DNA from: Geodermatophilus chilensis
Lineage (GTDB): Bacteria > Actinomycetota > Actinomycetes > Mycobacteriales > Geodermatophilaceae
DNA: 38,751 nucleotides
Direction of reading: 5' to 3'
Assembly: GCF_002802985.1 (NCBI RefSeq)
Contig: NZ_NVPT01000026.1
Coordinates: forward strand, 1 to 38,751
Shown here piece after piece: positions 7,022 to 19,392 of the stretch. A model generated the notes under the pieces. That model was not told the origin of the DNA and searched no databases. It saw only the letters and a program-made list of their open reading frames with translations. The translations under genes were made by a program, and so were the position numbers. Numbering within the stretch: the stretch's first letter is position 1; every line of letters begins with the position of its first letter.

Positions 7022-7734
7022 TCCGGGCGCACCAGGTCGAACATCGCGGCGGCCTGCAGCCCGTCGCCGTCCACCGTGAGCACCTCCAGCGGCACCCGCC
7101 GCCAGACCGCGAGCAGCAGGTCGCCGGCGGTGCCGGTGAGCCGGGCGATCGGCACCGGCCGCGAGCCCGGGAACAGCACCCGCTCGACGCCGGCGTCCAC
7201 CGCGTGCAGGACGACGGGGTGCGCACCCTCCGGCGGCCCGTCCGGCAGCGCGCCGGGGACCACCACCTCCAGCCACTCGTCGAGGCCGTCGAGGCCGACG
7301 TCGGTGCGGATCGGCCGCACGTCGCCGAGCACCTGCTCGACGTCGGCGGTGTGCACGACCGCCTCCATCGCCTGCCGGCGGAGCACGAAACCGACGTCCT
7401 GCCGGGGTGCCCAGGTCCACACCCGCTCGGCCGGGTCGGCGCCGGCCAGCACCGTCTCCAGCTCCGCCGACTGGGCCAGGCCGAACGCGAGCAGCTCCTC
7501 GTCCGGACGGCGGACCGGCCCGGCGTAGGCCCCGGGATCGCTCGCGCGGGTGCGCACCACCCAGGCCCAGAAGTGCTGGACCTCGGCCAGGTGCCAGACC
7601 AGGTCGGCCAGCGTCCACCCCGGGCAGCCGGGCACCGGCGCCTGCCAGCCGCGGGCCAGCACCGCCTCGGCGGCGGCGTCGGCGAAGCGGGCGTCGGCCT
7701 CCTGCAGCACCTGCACGTACTCGTCGAGCTCCAC
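7018..7734 (-). CDS. Maleylpyruvate-isomerase-type, DinB-fold mycothiol-dependent enzyme family protein
   Basis: 238 residues with the four-helix DinB/maleylpyruvate isomerase N-terminal domain. PVPGCPGWTLADLVWHLAEVQHFWAWVV carries the GW..DL..H..E signature and a metal-ligand-like His, and MEAVVHTADVEQVLG provides a second conserved His/Asp helix. The C-terminal part is an SCP2-like alpha/beta region. In actinobacteria such proteins often use mycothiol, and mshC is the divergent neighbour, which fits but does not prove it. The GTG start at 7734 is preceded by GGAGGGACC. The substrate is unknown. Confidence 0.85.
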   Translation of the reverse strand: MELDEYVQVLQEADARFADAAAEAVLARGWQAPVPGCPGWTLADLVWHLAEVQHFWAWVVRTRASDPGAYAGPVRRPDEELLAFGLAQSAELETVLAGADPAERVWTWAPRQDVGFVLRRQAMEAVVHTADVEQVLGDVRPIRTDVGLDGLDEWLEVVVPGALPDGPPEGAHPVVLHAVDAGVERVLFPGSRPVPIARLTGTAGDLLLAVWRRVPLEVLTVDGDGLQAAAMFDLVRPE

Positions 7735-7753
7735 GGTCCCTCCTCCGGCGGGC

Positions 7754-7788
7754 GGCGCCAGGGTCCTCCGAGGCGCCAGGCCCTCCGA
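7754..7788 (+). repeat. Tandem 17-18 bp repeat in the mshC divergent promoter region
   Basis: GGCGCCAGGGTCCTCCGA (7754-7771) is followed directly by GGCGCCAGGCCCTCCGA (7772-7788). The pair sits between the divergent DinB-type gene and mshC, about 40 bp upstream of the mshC -10. It could be a regulator site or slippage; no known motif is recognised. Confidence 0.5.
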
Positions 7789-7826
7789 CAGGATGAGGGC
7801 CGACCGGCCGGGTGGGTACCCGCCTC

Positions 7827-7832
7827 TAGGCT
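7827..7832 (+). promoter_or_regulatory. -10 element (TAGGCT) of leaderless mshC
   Basis: TAGGCT is followed by CGGTAC and then GTG at 7839, the 6-nt spacing typical of leaderless actinobacterial mRNAs. The pafA promoter region at 30791-30805 is nearly identical. Confidence 0.6.
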
Positions 7833-7838
7833 CGGTAC

Positions 7839-9119
7839 GTGCTCGCCTGGCCCGCCCCGCTCCTCCCGACCCTCCCGGGCACCGGTCCGGTCCTCAAGCT
7901 GCACGACACCGCACGGGGGGAGGTGGTCGCCACCTCCCCGGACACGACGGCGCGGATGTACGTCTGCGGCATCACCCCGTACGACGCCACGCACCTCGGC
8001 CACGCCGCCACCTACCTGGCCTTCGACCTGGTCAACCGGGTGTGGCGGGACGCCGGCCACGCCGTCCACTACGTGCAGAACGTCACCGACATCGACGACC
8101 CGCTGCTCGAGCGGGCCGAGCGGGACGGCGAGGACTGGGTCGTGCTCGGCATGCGCGAGACCGCGCTGTTCCGCGAGGACATGACCGCGCTGCGGGTGCT
8201 CCCGCCCGACGACTACGTGGGCGCGGTCGAGTCGGTGCCGCACATCGTCGCCCACGTGGAGACGCTGCTCGACGAGGGCCTGGCCTACGTGCTCGACGAC
8301 GGCACCGGCGACGTCTACCACGACGTCGCGCAGGCCCCCGGCTTCGGCAGCGAGTCCGGCTACGACGAGGCCACCATGCTGCGGTACTCCGCCGAGCGCG
8401 GCGGCGACCCCGACCGCCCGGGCAAGCGCAACCGGCTCGACCCGATGCTGTGGCGCGGCGAGCGGCCGGGGGAGCCGTCCTGGCCCGGCCCGCGCGGCAT
8501 CGCCGGGCGTCCCGGCTGGCACATCGAGTGCGCCACGATCGCCCTGGAGACGATCGGGATGGGCTTCGACGTCCAGGGCGGCGGCAGCGACCTGGTCTTC
8601 CCGCACCACGAGTTCTCCGCCGTCCACGCCGAGGCGCTGACGGCCATCAAGACCGGGGTGAAGCAGCCCTTCGCCCGGGCCTACGTGCACGCGGCGATGA
8701 TCGGCCTGGACGGCGAGAAGATGAGCAAGAGCCGCGGCAACCTGGTCTTCGTCTCCAAGCTGCGCGGCGAGGGCGTCGACCCGATGGCCATCCGCCTGGC
8801 GCTGCTGGCCGGGCACTACCGCACCGACCGCGCCTGGACGCCGGACCTGCTGGCCACCGCCGAGCAGCGGCTGGCCACCTGGCGGCGTGCGGTGGCCCGC
8901 GACGCCGGCGCGCCGGCCGCCCCGGTGCTGCAGGGGCTGCGCGAGCGGCTCACCGACGACCTGGACAGCCCCGGCGCCATCGCGCTGGTCGACTCCTGGG
9001 CGGCGGAGACCCTGGCCGGGGGAGCGGACCAGGAGGAGGAGTCGCCGCGGATCGTCTGCGACGCGGTCGACGCCCTGCTCGGAGTCGCCCTCGACGGCCC
9101 CGCGCCCCAGTCGCGCTGA
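7839..9119 (+). CDS. mshC: Cysteine:GlcN-Ins ligase MshC (mycothiol biosynthesis)
   Basis: 426-residue paralogue of cysteinyl-tRNA synthetase that joins cysteine to glucosaminyl-inositol with ATP, the penultimate mycothiol step. It lacks the tRNA-binding C-terminal region of CysS. The zinc and cysteine-pocket motif is [16 protein letters not shown], with the HxGH-type signature. [11 protein letters not shown] and [12 protein letters not shown] complete the zinc site, and KMSKSRGN is the ATP loop. The N-terminus ([21 protein letters not shown]) matches MshC rather than CysS. The stop overlaps the ATG of the next gene by one base (TGATG), implying coupling. Its presence is strong evidence for an actinobacterium. 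Confidence 0.96.
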   Translation: MLAWPAPLLPTLPGTGPVLKLHDTARGEVVATSPDTTARMYVCGITPYDATHLGHAATYLAFDLVNRVWRDAGHAVHYVQNVTDIDDPLLERAERDGEDWVVLGMRETALFREDMTALRVLPPDDYVGAVESVPHIVAHVETLLDEGLAYVLDDGTGDVYHDVAQAPGFGSESGYDEATMLRYSAERGGDPDRPGKRNRLDPMLWRGERPGEPSWPGPRGIAGRPGWHIECATIALETIGMGFDVQGGGSDLVFPHHEFSAVHAEALTAIKTGVKQPFARAYVHAAMIGLDGEKMSKSRGNLVFVSKLRGEGVDPMAIRLALLAGHYRTDRAWTPDLLATAEQRLATWRRAVARDAGAPAAPVLQGLRERLTDDLDSPGAIALVDSWAAETLAGGADQEEESPRIVCDAVDALLGVALDGPAPQSR

Positions 9120-10147
9120 TGGGCGGGGGGTCCTTCCGCCTGGTCGACCGGGCGTCCCGGGAGCGCGAGGAGGAGGCCCTCGCGCCGGCGGCCACGCGGT
9201 CGGCCGCCACCCGCGGCCGCGCCGTCCCCGAGGCCGAGGACCCCCTGCGCACCGCCTTCGAGCGCGACCGCGACCGGATCCTGCACGCCAAGGCCTTCCG
9301 TCGGCTCAAGCACAAGACGCAGGTCTTCCTCAACCCCGACGGCGACCACTTCGTCACCCGGCTGACCCACACGCTGCAGGTCACCCAGGTCGCCCGCTCG
9401 CTGGCCCGCGCGCTGGGCCTCAACGAGGCCCTCGCCGAGGCGATCGCGCTGGGCCACGACCTGGGCCACTCGCCGTTCGGCCACATCGGCGAGGACGCGC
9501 TGGAGCCCTACGTCCCCGGCGGCTGGCACCACGCCGCCCAGGGGGTGCGGATCGTCGAGGTGCTCGAGCACCTCAACCTCACCTGGGAGGTCCGCGACGG
9601 CATCCGGGCGCACAGCTGGAAGATCACCCCGCCGCCGACCACCCGCGAGGCCGAGTGCGTGCGCTACGCCGACCGCATCGGCTACCTGTCCCACGACGCG
9701 CTGGACGCCGTCCGGGCCGGGGTGCTACAGGTCGGCGACCTCCCGGCCCGGGCGCGCGCGGTGTTCGGCGACCCGGGTAGCCGGATGGTCGGCGCGATGA
9801 TCGACGCCGTCGTCGCCGGTTCGCTGGCCGACGGGGGAGTGGTGGTCATGGCGCCCGAGCCGCTGGAGGCCATGCACGAGCTGCGGGCCTTCATGTTCGA
9901 GCGGGTGTACGCCTCGGAGACCGCGGCCGGGCAGAAGCAGCTGGCCATCGACGTCACCCGGCGGCTGGTCGACCACCACCTGGCCCACCCCGAGCTCATC
10001 CCGGCGACCTACCGCGACACCTCGGCCGACCCGGTCACCCAGGTCGTCGACTACGTGTCCGGGATGACCGACCGGTACGCGCTGTCCACGCACGACCGGC
10101 TCTTCGACGCCGACGCGACGTCGGCCATGCGACCGCTGCTCCGATAG
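9119..10147 (+). CDS. dGTPase-like HD-domain phosphohydrolase
   Basis: 342 residues related to deoxyguanosine-triphosphate triphosphohydrolases, which cleave dNTPs to the nucleoside and tripolyphosphate. After a basic N-terminal segment come RILHAKAFRRLKHKTQVF and RLTHTLQVTQVARSLA, then the HD motif in LGHDLGHSPFGHIGE, and a later YADRIGYLSHDALDAV with the last metal Asp. The metal set H...HD...D is complete. It is shorter than the roughly 420-residue standard form, so substrate range is uncertain. The ATG at 9119 overlaps the mshC stop, so it is probably in an mshC operon. It converges on the PAC2 gene, with palindromes between. Confidence 0.88.
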   Translation: MGGGSFRLVDRASREREEEALAPAATRSAATRGRAVPEAEDPLRTAFERDRDRILHAKAFRRLKHKTQVFLNPDGDHFVTRLTHTLQVTQVARSLARALGLNEALAEAIALGHDLGHSPFGHIGEDALEPYVPGGWHHAAQGVRIVEVLEHLNLTWEVRDGIRAHSWKITPPPTTREAECVRYADRIGYLSHDALDAVRAGVLQVGDLPARARAVFGDPGSRMVGAMIDAVVAGSLADGGVVVMAPEPLEAMHELRAFMFERVYASETAAGQKQLAIDVTRRLVDHHLAHPELIPATYRDTSADPVTQVVDYVSGMTDRYALSTHDRLFDADATSAMRPLLR

Positions 10148-10210
10148 CGGCGCTGCGCGCCGCACCGCGGCCTCGCCGTCCGACGACGACCGTTATCCCC
10201 AACTCCCGCG

Positions 10211-10267
10211 CGAGATCGGCGGTCTCGTGGCGATCAGACGCTGATGACCACGAGATCGCCGATCTCG
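10211..10267. repeat. Class 2 palindrome (copy B)
   Basis: 27-nt arms at 10211-10237 (CGAGATCGGCGGTCTCGTGG...) and 10241-10267, with 24 of 27 positions paired and an ACG loop. It lies between the converging dGTPase-like and PAC2 genes. It shares the CTCGTGG/CCACGAG core with copies at 6466 and 33124. Confidence 0.65.
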
Positions 10268-10284
10268 TCAGAAGGACAGCGGGC

Positions 10285-10338
10285 GGCCCCGTCCCGGGCC
10301 CCGCCCTGAGCCTGCGAAGGGTGGGGAGGACGGGGTCC
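10285..10338. repeat. Class 1 GC-rich palindrome (copy 3), at 3' end of PAC2 gene
   Basis: Left arm GGCCCCGTCCCGGGCCCCGC (10285 on), loop GAGCCTGCGA, right arm AGGGTGGGGAGGACGGGGTC ending at 10338. It lies five bases outside the PAC2 stop codon. With copy B of class 2 it forms a double hairpin between convergent genes. Confidence 0.65.
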
Positions 10339-10342
10339 TCCT

Positions 10343-11206
10343 TCAGTTGGGGGAGGAGCCCCGACGGCGCAGGTAGCGCTCGAACTCCCGGGCGATCTGG
10401 TCGCCGTTGGCCTGGGACAGGTCGCTCTCGGTGGCCCGCTCCTCGAGCGAGCGCACGTACTCGACGACCTCGGCGTCCTCGTTGGCCATCTCGTCGACGG
10501 TCTGGACCCACTCGTCGGCCTGCTGCGGCAGCGCACCCAGGGGCACGGTGAGCTCGAGGACCTCCTCGACCCGCTGCAGCAGCGCCACCGTCGCCCGGGG
10601 GGACGGCGGCTGCGACACGTAGTGGGGGACCGCGGCCCAGAAGCTGATCGCCGGCAGCCCGGCCTGCACGCAGGCGTCCTGGAACACGCCGAGGATGCCG
10701 GTGGGCCCCTCGTAGCGGGACGTCTCCAGACCCCACTTCTCGGCCGACTCGGTGTCGTAGGCCGAGCCGCTGACCGGCGTGGGGCGGGTGTGCGGGGTGT
10801 CGGCGAGCAGCGCGCCCAGCCCGATCACGGTGCGCGCGTCGAGCTCCTGGCACAGCTCGATGAGCTCCTCGCAGAAGCCGCGCCAGCGCATGTTGGGCTC
10901 GATGCCGCGGATCAGGACGACGTCGCGGCCGGAGTCCGGCGGGCGGGCCACGGAGATGCGCGTGGTGGGCCACTCGATCCGGCGGCTGACCCCGCCGATG
11001 AGCGAGACGGTGGGCCGGTTGACCTGGAAGTCGTAGTAGTCCTCGGGGTCCAGCGCGGCGAGCGGGGTGGCGTCCCAGATCAGCTCGAGGTGCTCCAGCG
11101 CCCCGGTGGCGGCGTCCCCGGCGTCGTTCCAGCCCTCGAAGGCGACGACCACCACCGGGTCGTCGAGCCGGGGCAGGTCCTCAGGGGTGGACTTCGGGTC
11201 GATCAC
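10343..11206 (-). CDS. PAC2 family protein
   Basis: 287 residues of the PAC2 (proteasome assembly chaperone 2) superfamily, found in actinobacteria near the proteasome locus. The conserved core is [22 protein letters not shown] at the N-terminus, then [41 protein letters not shown] and [11 protein letters not shown]. The acidic C-terminal region ([18 protein letters not shown]) is predicted helical. A role in 20S assembly in bacteria is not established, so a function should not be assigned. The GTG at 11206 is chosen because TAGGCT lies 7 nt upstream on that strand. It is divergent from metH. Confidence 0.88.
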   Translation of the reverse strand: MIDPKSTPEDLPRLDDPVVVVAFEGWNDAGDAATGALEHLELIWDATPLAALDPEDYYDFQVNRPTVSLIGGVSRRIEWPTTRISVARPPDSGRDVVLIRGIEPNMRWRGFCEELIELCQELDARTVIGLGALLADTPHTRPTPVSGSAYDTESAEKWGLETSRYEGPTGILGVFQDACVQAGLPAISFWAAVPHYVSQPPSPRATVALLQRVEEVLELTVPLGALPQQADEWVQTVDEMANEDAEVVEYVRSLEERATESDLSQANGDQIAREFERYLRRRGSSPN

Positions 11207-11213
11207 CCCTGCG

Positions 11214-11219
11214 AGCCTA
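11214..11219 (-). promoter_or_regulatory. -10 element (TAGGCT) of leaderless PAC2 gene
   Basis: Minus-strand TAGGCT with a 7-nt spacer to the GTG at 11206. It shares a 115-bp divergent region with the metH promoter. Confidence 0.55.
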
Positions 11220-11309
11220 CGTCGATCGCGCGCCACCGCCCTGCTGCGCGACCCGGATGACGGGACCGGCGTCCCCCGCGGGGGCGACCGGCCCACCCCC
11301 GCGGGCGGC

Positions 11310-11315
11310 TACCCT
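11310..11315 (+). promoter_or_regulatory. -10 element (TACCCT) of leaderless metH
   Basis: TACCCT followed by GGCTCG and GTG at 11322 (6-nt spacing). A leaderless start leaves no room for a 5'-UTR cobalamin or SAM riboswitch. Confidence 0.55.
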
Positions 11316-11321
11316 GGCTCG

Positions 11322-15131
<3,810 letters not shown>

Positions 15132-15187
15132 GGGGACGGTCACCTCGTCGCCCCGCCCGGGGACCGGCCCGGCTCCCGGCCGCGCCG

Positions 15188-15193
15188 TACCGT
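15188..15193 (+). promoter_or_regulatory. -10 element (TACCGT) of HAD phosphatase gene
   Basis: TACCGT with a 7-nt spacer to the GTG at 15201. It overlaps the alternative GTG at 15192, which argues for the later start. Confidence 0.5.
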
Positions 15194-15200
15194 GGACCCG

Positions 15201-15932
15201 GTGGGCACCCCGGACACCAGCGGACCGAGCGGAGCGCGGCTGGCGGCGGTGTTGTTCGACATGGACGGCACCCTCGTCGAGACCGAGCAGTACTGGGGCG
15301 AGGCGATGTTCGCCCTCGCCCGGGAGCTCGGCGGTGCCTTGTCGGAGGCCGCCCGCGAGCGGACCGTCGGCACGAGCATGCGGACGTCGCTGGGGATCCT
15401 CTACGCCGACATCGGGGTGGAGCGCAGCGAGGAGCAGCTGGTGGCCGACACCCACTGGGTGGAGGACCGCACGGCGGAGCTGCTCGGCGGGGAGATCCAC
15501 TGGCGGCCCGGCGCCCGGGAGCTGCTCGGTGAGATCCGGCACGCCGCCGTCCCGACCGCGCTGGTGACCACCACCCCGCGCCGGCTGGCCGACATCGTGC
15601 TGGGGGCGATCGGCCGCGCGTTCCCCGACGTCCCGCCGTTCGACACCACCGTCTGCGGTGACGAGGTCCCCGCCCGCAAACCGGACCCGGCGCCGTACCT
15701 GCAGGCGATGGCCGAGCTGGGCGTCGAGGCGTCCGGCTGCGTCGTGGTGGAGGACTCGGTGGCCGGCTCGACCGCCGGCCTGGCCGCCGGCGCCGCCGTG
15801 CTCGCCGTGCCGTCCCTGCAGCCGCTCACGGCGGTGCCGGGTCTGGTGCTGCGCGACACGCTCGTCGGCGTGGACCTGGCCGAGCTGCACGCGGTGCTCG
15901 CCGCCCGCGCCGCGGTGGACGCCCGCGCCTAG
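15201..15932 (+). CDS. HAD superfamily hydrolase (beta-phosphoglucomutase-like)
   Basis: 243 residues with the haloacid-dehalogenase motifs in order: motif I LFDMDGTLVETEQYW (nucleophile Asp in DMDGT), motif II ALVTTTPRRLADIV (Thr), motif III Lys in EVPARKPDPAPYLQAM, and motif IV VVVEDSVAGSTAGLAAG (Glu-Asp). The cap inserts after motif I, as in class I phosphoglucomutase-like phosphatases. The substrate is unknown. It follows metH by about 70 nt with its own -10. Its TAG stop overlaps the convergent amidohydrolase stop through a shared CTAG. Confidence 0.9.
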   Translation: MGTPDTSGPSGARLAAVLFDMDGTLVETEQYWGEAMFALARELGGALSEAARERTVGTSMRTSLGILYADIGVERSEEQLVADTHWVEDRTAELLGGEIHWRPGARELLGEIRHAAVPTALVTTTPRRLADIVLGAIGRAFPDVPPFDTTVCGDEVPARKPDPAPYLQAMAELGVEASGCVVVEDSVAGSTAGLAAGAAVLAVPSLQPLTAVPGLVLRDTLVGVDLAELHAVLAARAAVDARA

Positions 15933-17110
15933 AGCGGCACCTCCCGGCCGCGGGAGACGACGACGCGCGGCCGCTGCAGGGCGGTGACGTCGGCCGTGAC
16001 GTCGCCGTCGGCCACGAGCAGGTCGGCGTCGTACCCGGCCGCCAGCCGCCCGGTCCGGTCGCCCAGCCCGCAGGCGCGGGCCGACCGGGCCGTCGCCGCG
16101 GTCAGCGCCTCCTCCAGGGGCACGCCACAGGGGCCCGCCAGGTCGGCCACCGCGTACGCCACCTGGCCGTGCCGCTTGGCGGGGCCGATCCCGCCGTCGG
16201 TGCCGGCCAGCAGGCTGGCCCCCGCCCGGTGCAGAGCCGCCACGTGCGGGAGGTGCTGGTCGATCGTCACGCCGACCGCGGCCATCCGCGCCTGCACGTG
16301 CGGCGGCGGGTCCACGCCCGGCAGGAACCCCACGGTCGGGCAGACGTCGATGCGGGCGGCGACCAGCGCGGCGCCCAGCTCGGCGGACAGGTGGATGCCG
16401 GAGCCGGTCAGGCAGCTGCAGTGCTCGATGCCGTCGACGCCGGCCGCGACGCTGCGCTCGACCGCCGCCAGGCCGTGCGCGTGCGCGGTCACCGGCAGGC
16501 CGAGCCGGTGCGCCTCGTCGACGACAGCGCGCAGCTCCTCGAGGCTGAACTGGCAGGCGGTGAGGTCGGTGCCGGGCGTGAGCACGCCGCCGCTGGCCAT
16601 GACCTTCACGACGCCGGCGCCGCGCTCGGCCCGCTCCCGCACCGCGCGGCGCAGCGCCTCGACCCCGGACGTCTCGCCGCCCATCGACCAGCAGTGCCCG
16701 CCGGGTGAGGTGAGCGGCGGCCCGGCGGCGACCACGGTGGGCCGCTCGCCGTCGCGCCCGGCGCGCCCCAGGACGGTCCAGTGGTGGTCGCCGAGGTCCC
16801 GGACGGCGGTGACGCCGGCCCGCAGCGTCGCCCGCTCCGCGGCGGTGATGACCGCGTCGAGTTCCGCGGGGTCCAGCTCGGGGACCTGCTCCAGCGCCCG
16901 CGGGCCGCCGTCCGCGCAGAGGTGCACGTGGGTGTCGATCAGCCCGGGCAGCAGCGTGCCGCCGGGGACGTCGGTGACCGCGCAGCCGTCCGGTGCCGGT
17001 GCGGTGGCGGGCTCGACGCCCACGATGGTGCGGCCCTCGACGAGCACCAGTGCCCCGCCGGGGAGGAAGCGCTCGCCGTCGAAGGCCCGCGGTGCCCGGT
17101 ATCCGCGCAT
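15929..17110 (-). CDS. Metal-dependent amidohydrolase
   Basis: 393 residues of the amidohydrolase superfamily. After an N-terminal beta-sandwich strand set (GGALVLVEGRTIVGVEP) comes TLLPGLIDTHVHLCADGG with the HxH metal pair. VVKVMASGGVLTPGTD has the bridging-lysine position, VTAHAHGLAAVERSVAAGVDGIEHCS gives the next metal histidines, and LLAGTDGGIG the catalytic Asp. It resembles imidazolonepropionase/Xaa-Pro dipeptidase-type amidohydrolases; the substrate is unknown. The ATG at 17110 (RGYRAPRAF) has a GGGAG upstream; a longer start at 17146 is possible. The stop overlaps the HAD gene by four bases. Confidence 0.87.
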   Translation of the reverse strand: MRGYRAPRAFDGERFLPGGALVLVEGRTIVGVEPATAPAPDGCAVTDVPGGTLLPGLIDTHVHLCADGGPRALEQVPELDPAELDAVITAAERATLRAGVTAVRDLGDHHWTVLGRAGRDGERPTVVAAGPPLTSPGGHCWSMGGETSGVEALRRAVRERAERGAGVVKVMASGGVLTPGTDLTACQFSLEELRAVVDEAHRLGLPVTAHAHGLAAVERSVAAGVDGIEHCSCLTGSGIHLSAELGAALVAARIDVCPTVGFLPGVDPPPHVQARMAAVGVTIDQHLPHVAALHRAGASLLAGTDGGIGPAKRHGQVAYAVADLAGPCGVPLEEALTAATARSARACGLGDRTGRLAAGYDADLLVADGDVTADVTALQRPRVVVSRGREVPL

Positions 17111-17199
17111 GCGCGATGCTCCCGCGCCATAGTGCGGCCGGTCCACAGTCGTCGGCCGCGCGCCGTCCGGCGGGGTGTCGGCCCGTCCCGGCCCCCGCT

Positions 17200-17250
17200 G
17201 GCCCCTGCAGGGTCCCGCCGCGAGCGCGGGAGTGGCGCGAGCAGGGGGCC
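17200..17250. repeat. Class 1 GC-rich palindrome (copy 4), at 3' end of RecB-like gene
   Basis: Outer arms GGCCCCTGC (17200-17208) and GCAGGGGGCC (17241-17250), with an inner CCCGCCGCGAGCGCGGG hairpin. It contains the exact 18-mer shared with 4208-4225. It lies four bases outside the RecB-like stop codon. Confidence 0.55.
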
Positions 17251-17254
17251 TCTT

Positions 17255-18238
17255 TCAGTCGCGCTCGACGACCGGCAGCGTCTGCCACCCCGCGGCGGCC
17301 GCAGCCTCGGCGGGGAACGGCGGGGGCGTCCCGCCGAACGACGGGCACAGCGCCTGGTGGTCGCACCAGTCGCACAGCCGGGTGCGGTTGGGCCGGAAGT
17401 CGCCGGTCGCCACCGCGCGCTCGATGGCCGCCCAGATCGCCTGGAGCGTGCGCTCGAAACGGACCAGCTCGGCCTCGTCGGGCGCGTAGGTGAGCGCATC
17501 GCCGTTGCCCAGGTAGAGCAGCTTGAGCTGGCTGGCCACCACGCCGCGGGTGCGCCACAGCACCAGCGCGTAGAACTTCATCTGGAACAGGGCCTTGCCC
17601 TCGAACGCCTCGCGCGGCATCGACCCGGTCTTGTAGTCGACCACCCGGAGGGCGCCGTTGGGCGCGACGTCGAGCCGGTCGACGTAGCCGCGTAGCAGCA
17701 GCCCGTCGGGCAGGGTGACCTCGACCAGCTCCTCGCGGCCGTGCGGCTCGATCCGCGACGGGTCCTCGAGGGTGAAGTAGGTCTCCACCAGCTTGCCGGC
17801 CGACGCCAGCCAGGCGTCCAGGGACTGCTCGGCGGGCGCGGCGTCAGCAGCGCCGTCCTCCGCGAACAGCTCGGCGACCTCCGGGTCGGCCCGCAGCTCC
17901 TCCCAGGCCGGGGCGACCAGCTCGCGGGCCGCCTCGGCGGTGCGCCGGCGGGCGGGCAGGTCGTAGAGCCGCTCGAGGACGGCGTGCACCAGCGTGCCGC
18001 GGACCGCGGCCAGGCTCTTGCGCTCGGGCAGCCGGTCGATCGTGCGGAAGCGGTACAGCAGGGGGCAGGTCTTGAAGTCGGCCGCCCGGCTCGGGGACAG
18101 CGAGGGGCGGCGCGGCGTCCGCCCCTCCGCCGTCCCCGTGTCGGCGACGGGGGCGTCCGGGGAAGAGGCAGCCGCGTCCGCGGGCTGCCCGGTCTGCACC
18201 AGGCCCGGCCGCGTCGAGTCCTGCGCCATCGTCGTCAC
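17255..18238 (-). CDS. RecB-like PD-(D/E)XK nuclease with putative Fe-S cluster
   Basis: 327 residues. It begins with a low-complexity stretch, then SLSPSRAADFKTCPLLYRFRTIDRLPE with the first cluster cysteine, GTLVHAVLERLY (catalytic-domain His), GYVDRLDVAPNGALRVVDYKTG (the Asp...DxK nuclease core), QMKFYALVLWRTR (motif Q-Y), and CDWCDHQALCPSF with the last three cysteines. The four-cysteine arrangement matches the 4Fe-4S-stapled AddB/Cas4/RecB nuclease fold. It corresponds to the stand-alone RecB-family gene beside trmI in mycobacteria (Rv2119 from memory). A GTG start at 18238 is chosen, as it sits 7 nt after TAGCCT; ATG at 18229 is an alternative. Confidence 0.88.
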   Translation of the reverse strand: MTTMAQDSTRPGLVQTGQPADAAASSPDAPVADTGTAEGRTPRRPSLSPSRAADFKTCPLLYRFRTIDRLPERKSLAAVRGTLVHAVLERLYDLPARRRTAEAARELVAPAWEELRADPEVAELFAEDGAADAAPAEQSLDAWLASAGKLVETYFTLEDPSRIEPHGREELVEVTLPDGLLLRGYVDRLDVAPNGALRVVDYKTGSMPREAFEGKALFQMKFYALVLWRTRGVVASQLKLLYLGNGDALTYAPDEAELVRFERTLQAIWAAIERAVATGDFRPNRTRLCDWCDHQALCPSFGGTPPPFPAEAAAAAGWQTLPVVERD

Positions 18239-18245
18239 GTCCACG

Positions 18246-18251
18246 AGGCTA
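18246..18251 (-). promoter_or_regulatory. -10 element (TAGCCT) of RecB-like gene
   Basis: Minus-strand TAGCCT with a 7-nt spacer to GTG at 18238. It is divergent from the trmI promoter 67 bp away. Confidence 0.5.
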
Positions 18252-18298
18252 GGCGCGGGCACCGACACTTCCGAGAGCGCGCGCCGGGCGGCGGGTGA

Positions 18299-19219
<921 letters not shown>

Positions 19220-19221
19220 AA

Positions 19222-19278
19222 GGACCCCGTCCCGGGTCCCACCCTTCGCAGGCTCAGGGTGGGACCCGGGACGGGGCC
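19222..19278. terminator. Class 1 palindrome (copy 5), near-perfect 24-bp hairpin after trmI
   Basis: Left arm starts at 19222 (GGACCCCGTCCCGGGTCCCA, then CCCT), loop TCGCAGGCTC, right arm 19256-19278 (AGGGTGGGACCCGGGACGGG, then GCC). The innermost 21 positions pair perfectly. It starts two bases after the trmI stop and separates it from arc, so a terminator role is likely although no U-tract follows. It is the best-preserved member of the class 1 family. Confidence 0.6.
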
Positions 19279-19348
19279 GGGCGGGGGCTCGGGACCGAAC
19301 GCGGGACCGACCCGTCAGCGAGCCCCGGGCAGGCTGTCGCCAGGCGTG

Positions 19349-19354
19349 TATAGA
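19349..19354 (+). promoter_or_regulatory. -10 element (TATAGA) of arc
   Basis: TATAGATTT is the most AT-rich spot between trmI and arc. It would give a leader of about 30 nt containing the ribosome-binding site GGAGG at 19382-19386, so arc, unlike many neighbours, appears to be leadered. Confidence 0.5.
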
Positions 19355-19392
19355 TTTGCGTCCTGGCTCTCCCGATGTGTCGGAGGTGCGCG

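Noticed and set aside
7550-9118. Upstream extension of the dGTPase-like frame through mshC
   Set aside because: It is the second frame of mshC; homology begins at the ATG at 9119, which overlaps the mshC stop.
11067-11321. Longer N-terminus for MetH
   Set aside because: It crosses the PAC2 gene and both -10 elements. The homologous protein starts near GTG 11322, 6 nt after TACCCT.
11207-11321. Cobalamin or SAM riboswitch before metH
   Set aside because: The 115-bp gap is shared by two leaderless promoters and leaves no 5' leader; no B12-box sequence was seen.
15192-15200. HAD gene start at GTG 15192
   Set aside because: The codon lies inside the TACCGT -10; the start at 15201 gives normal leaderless spacing.
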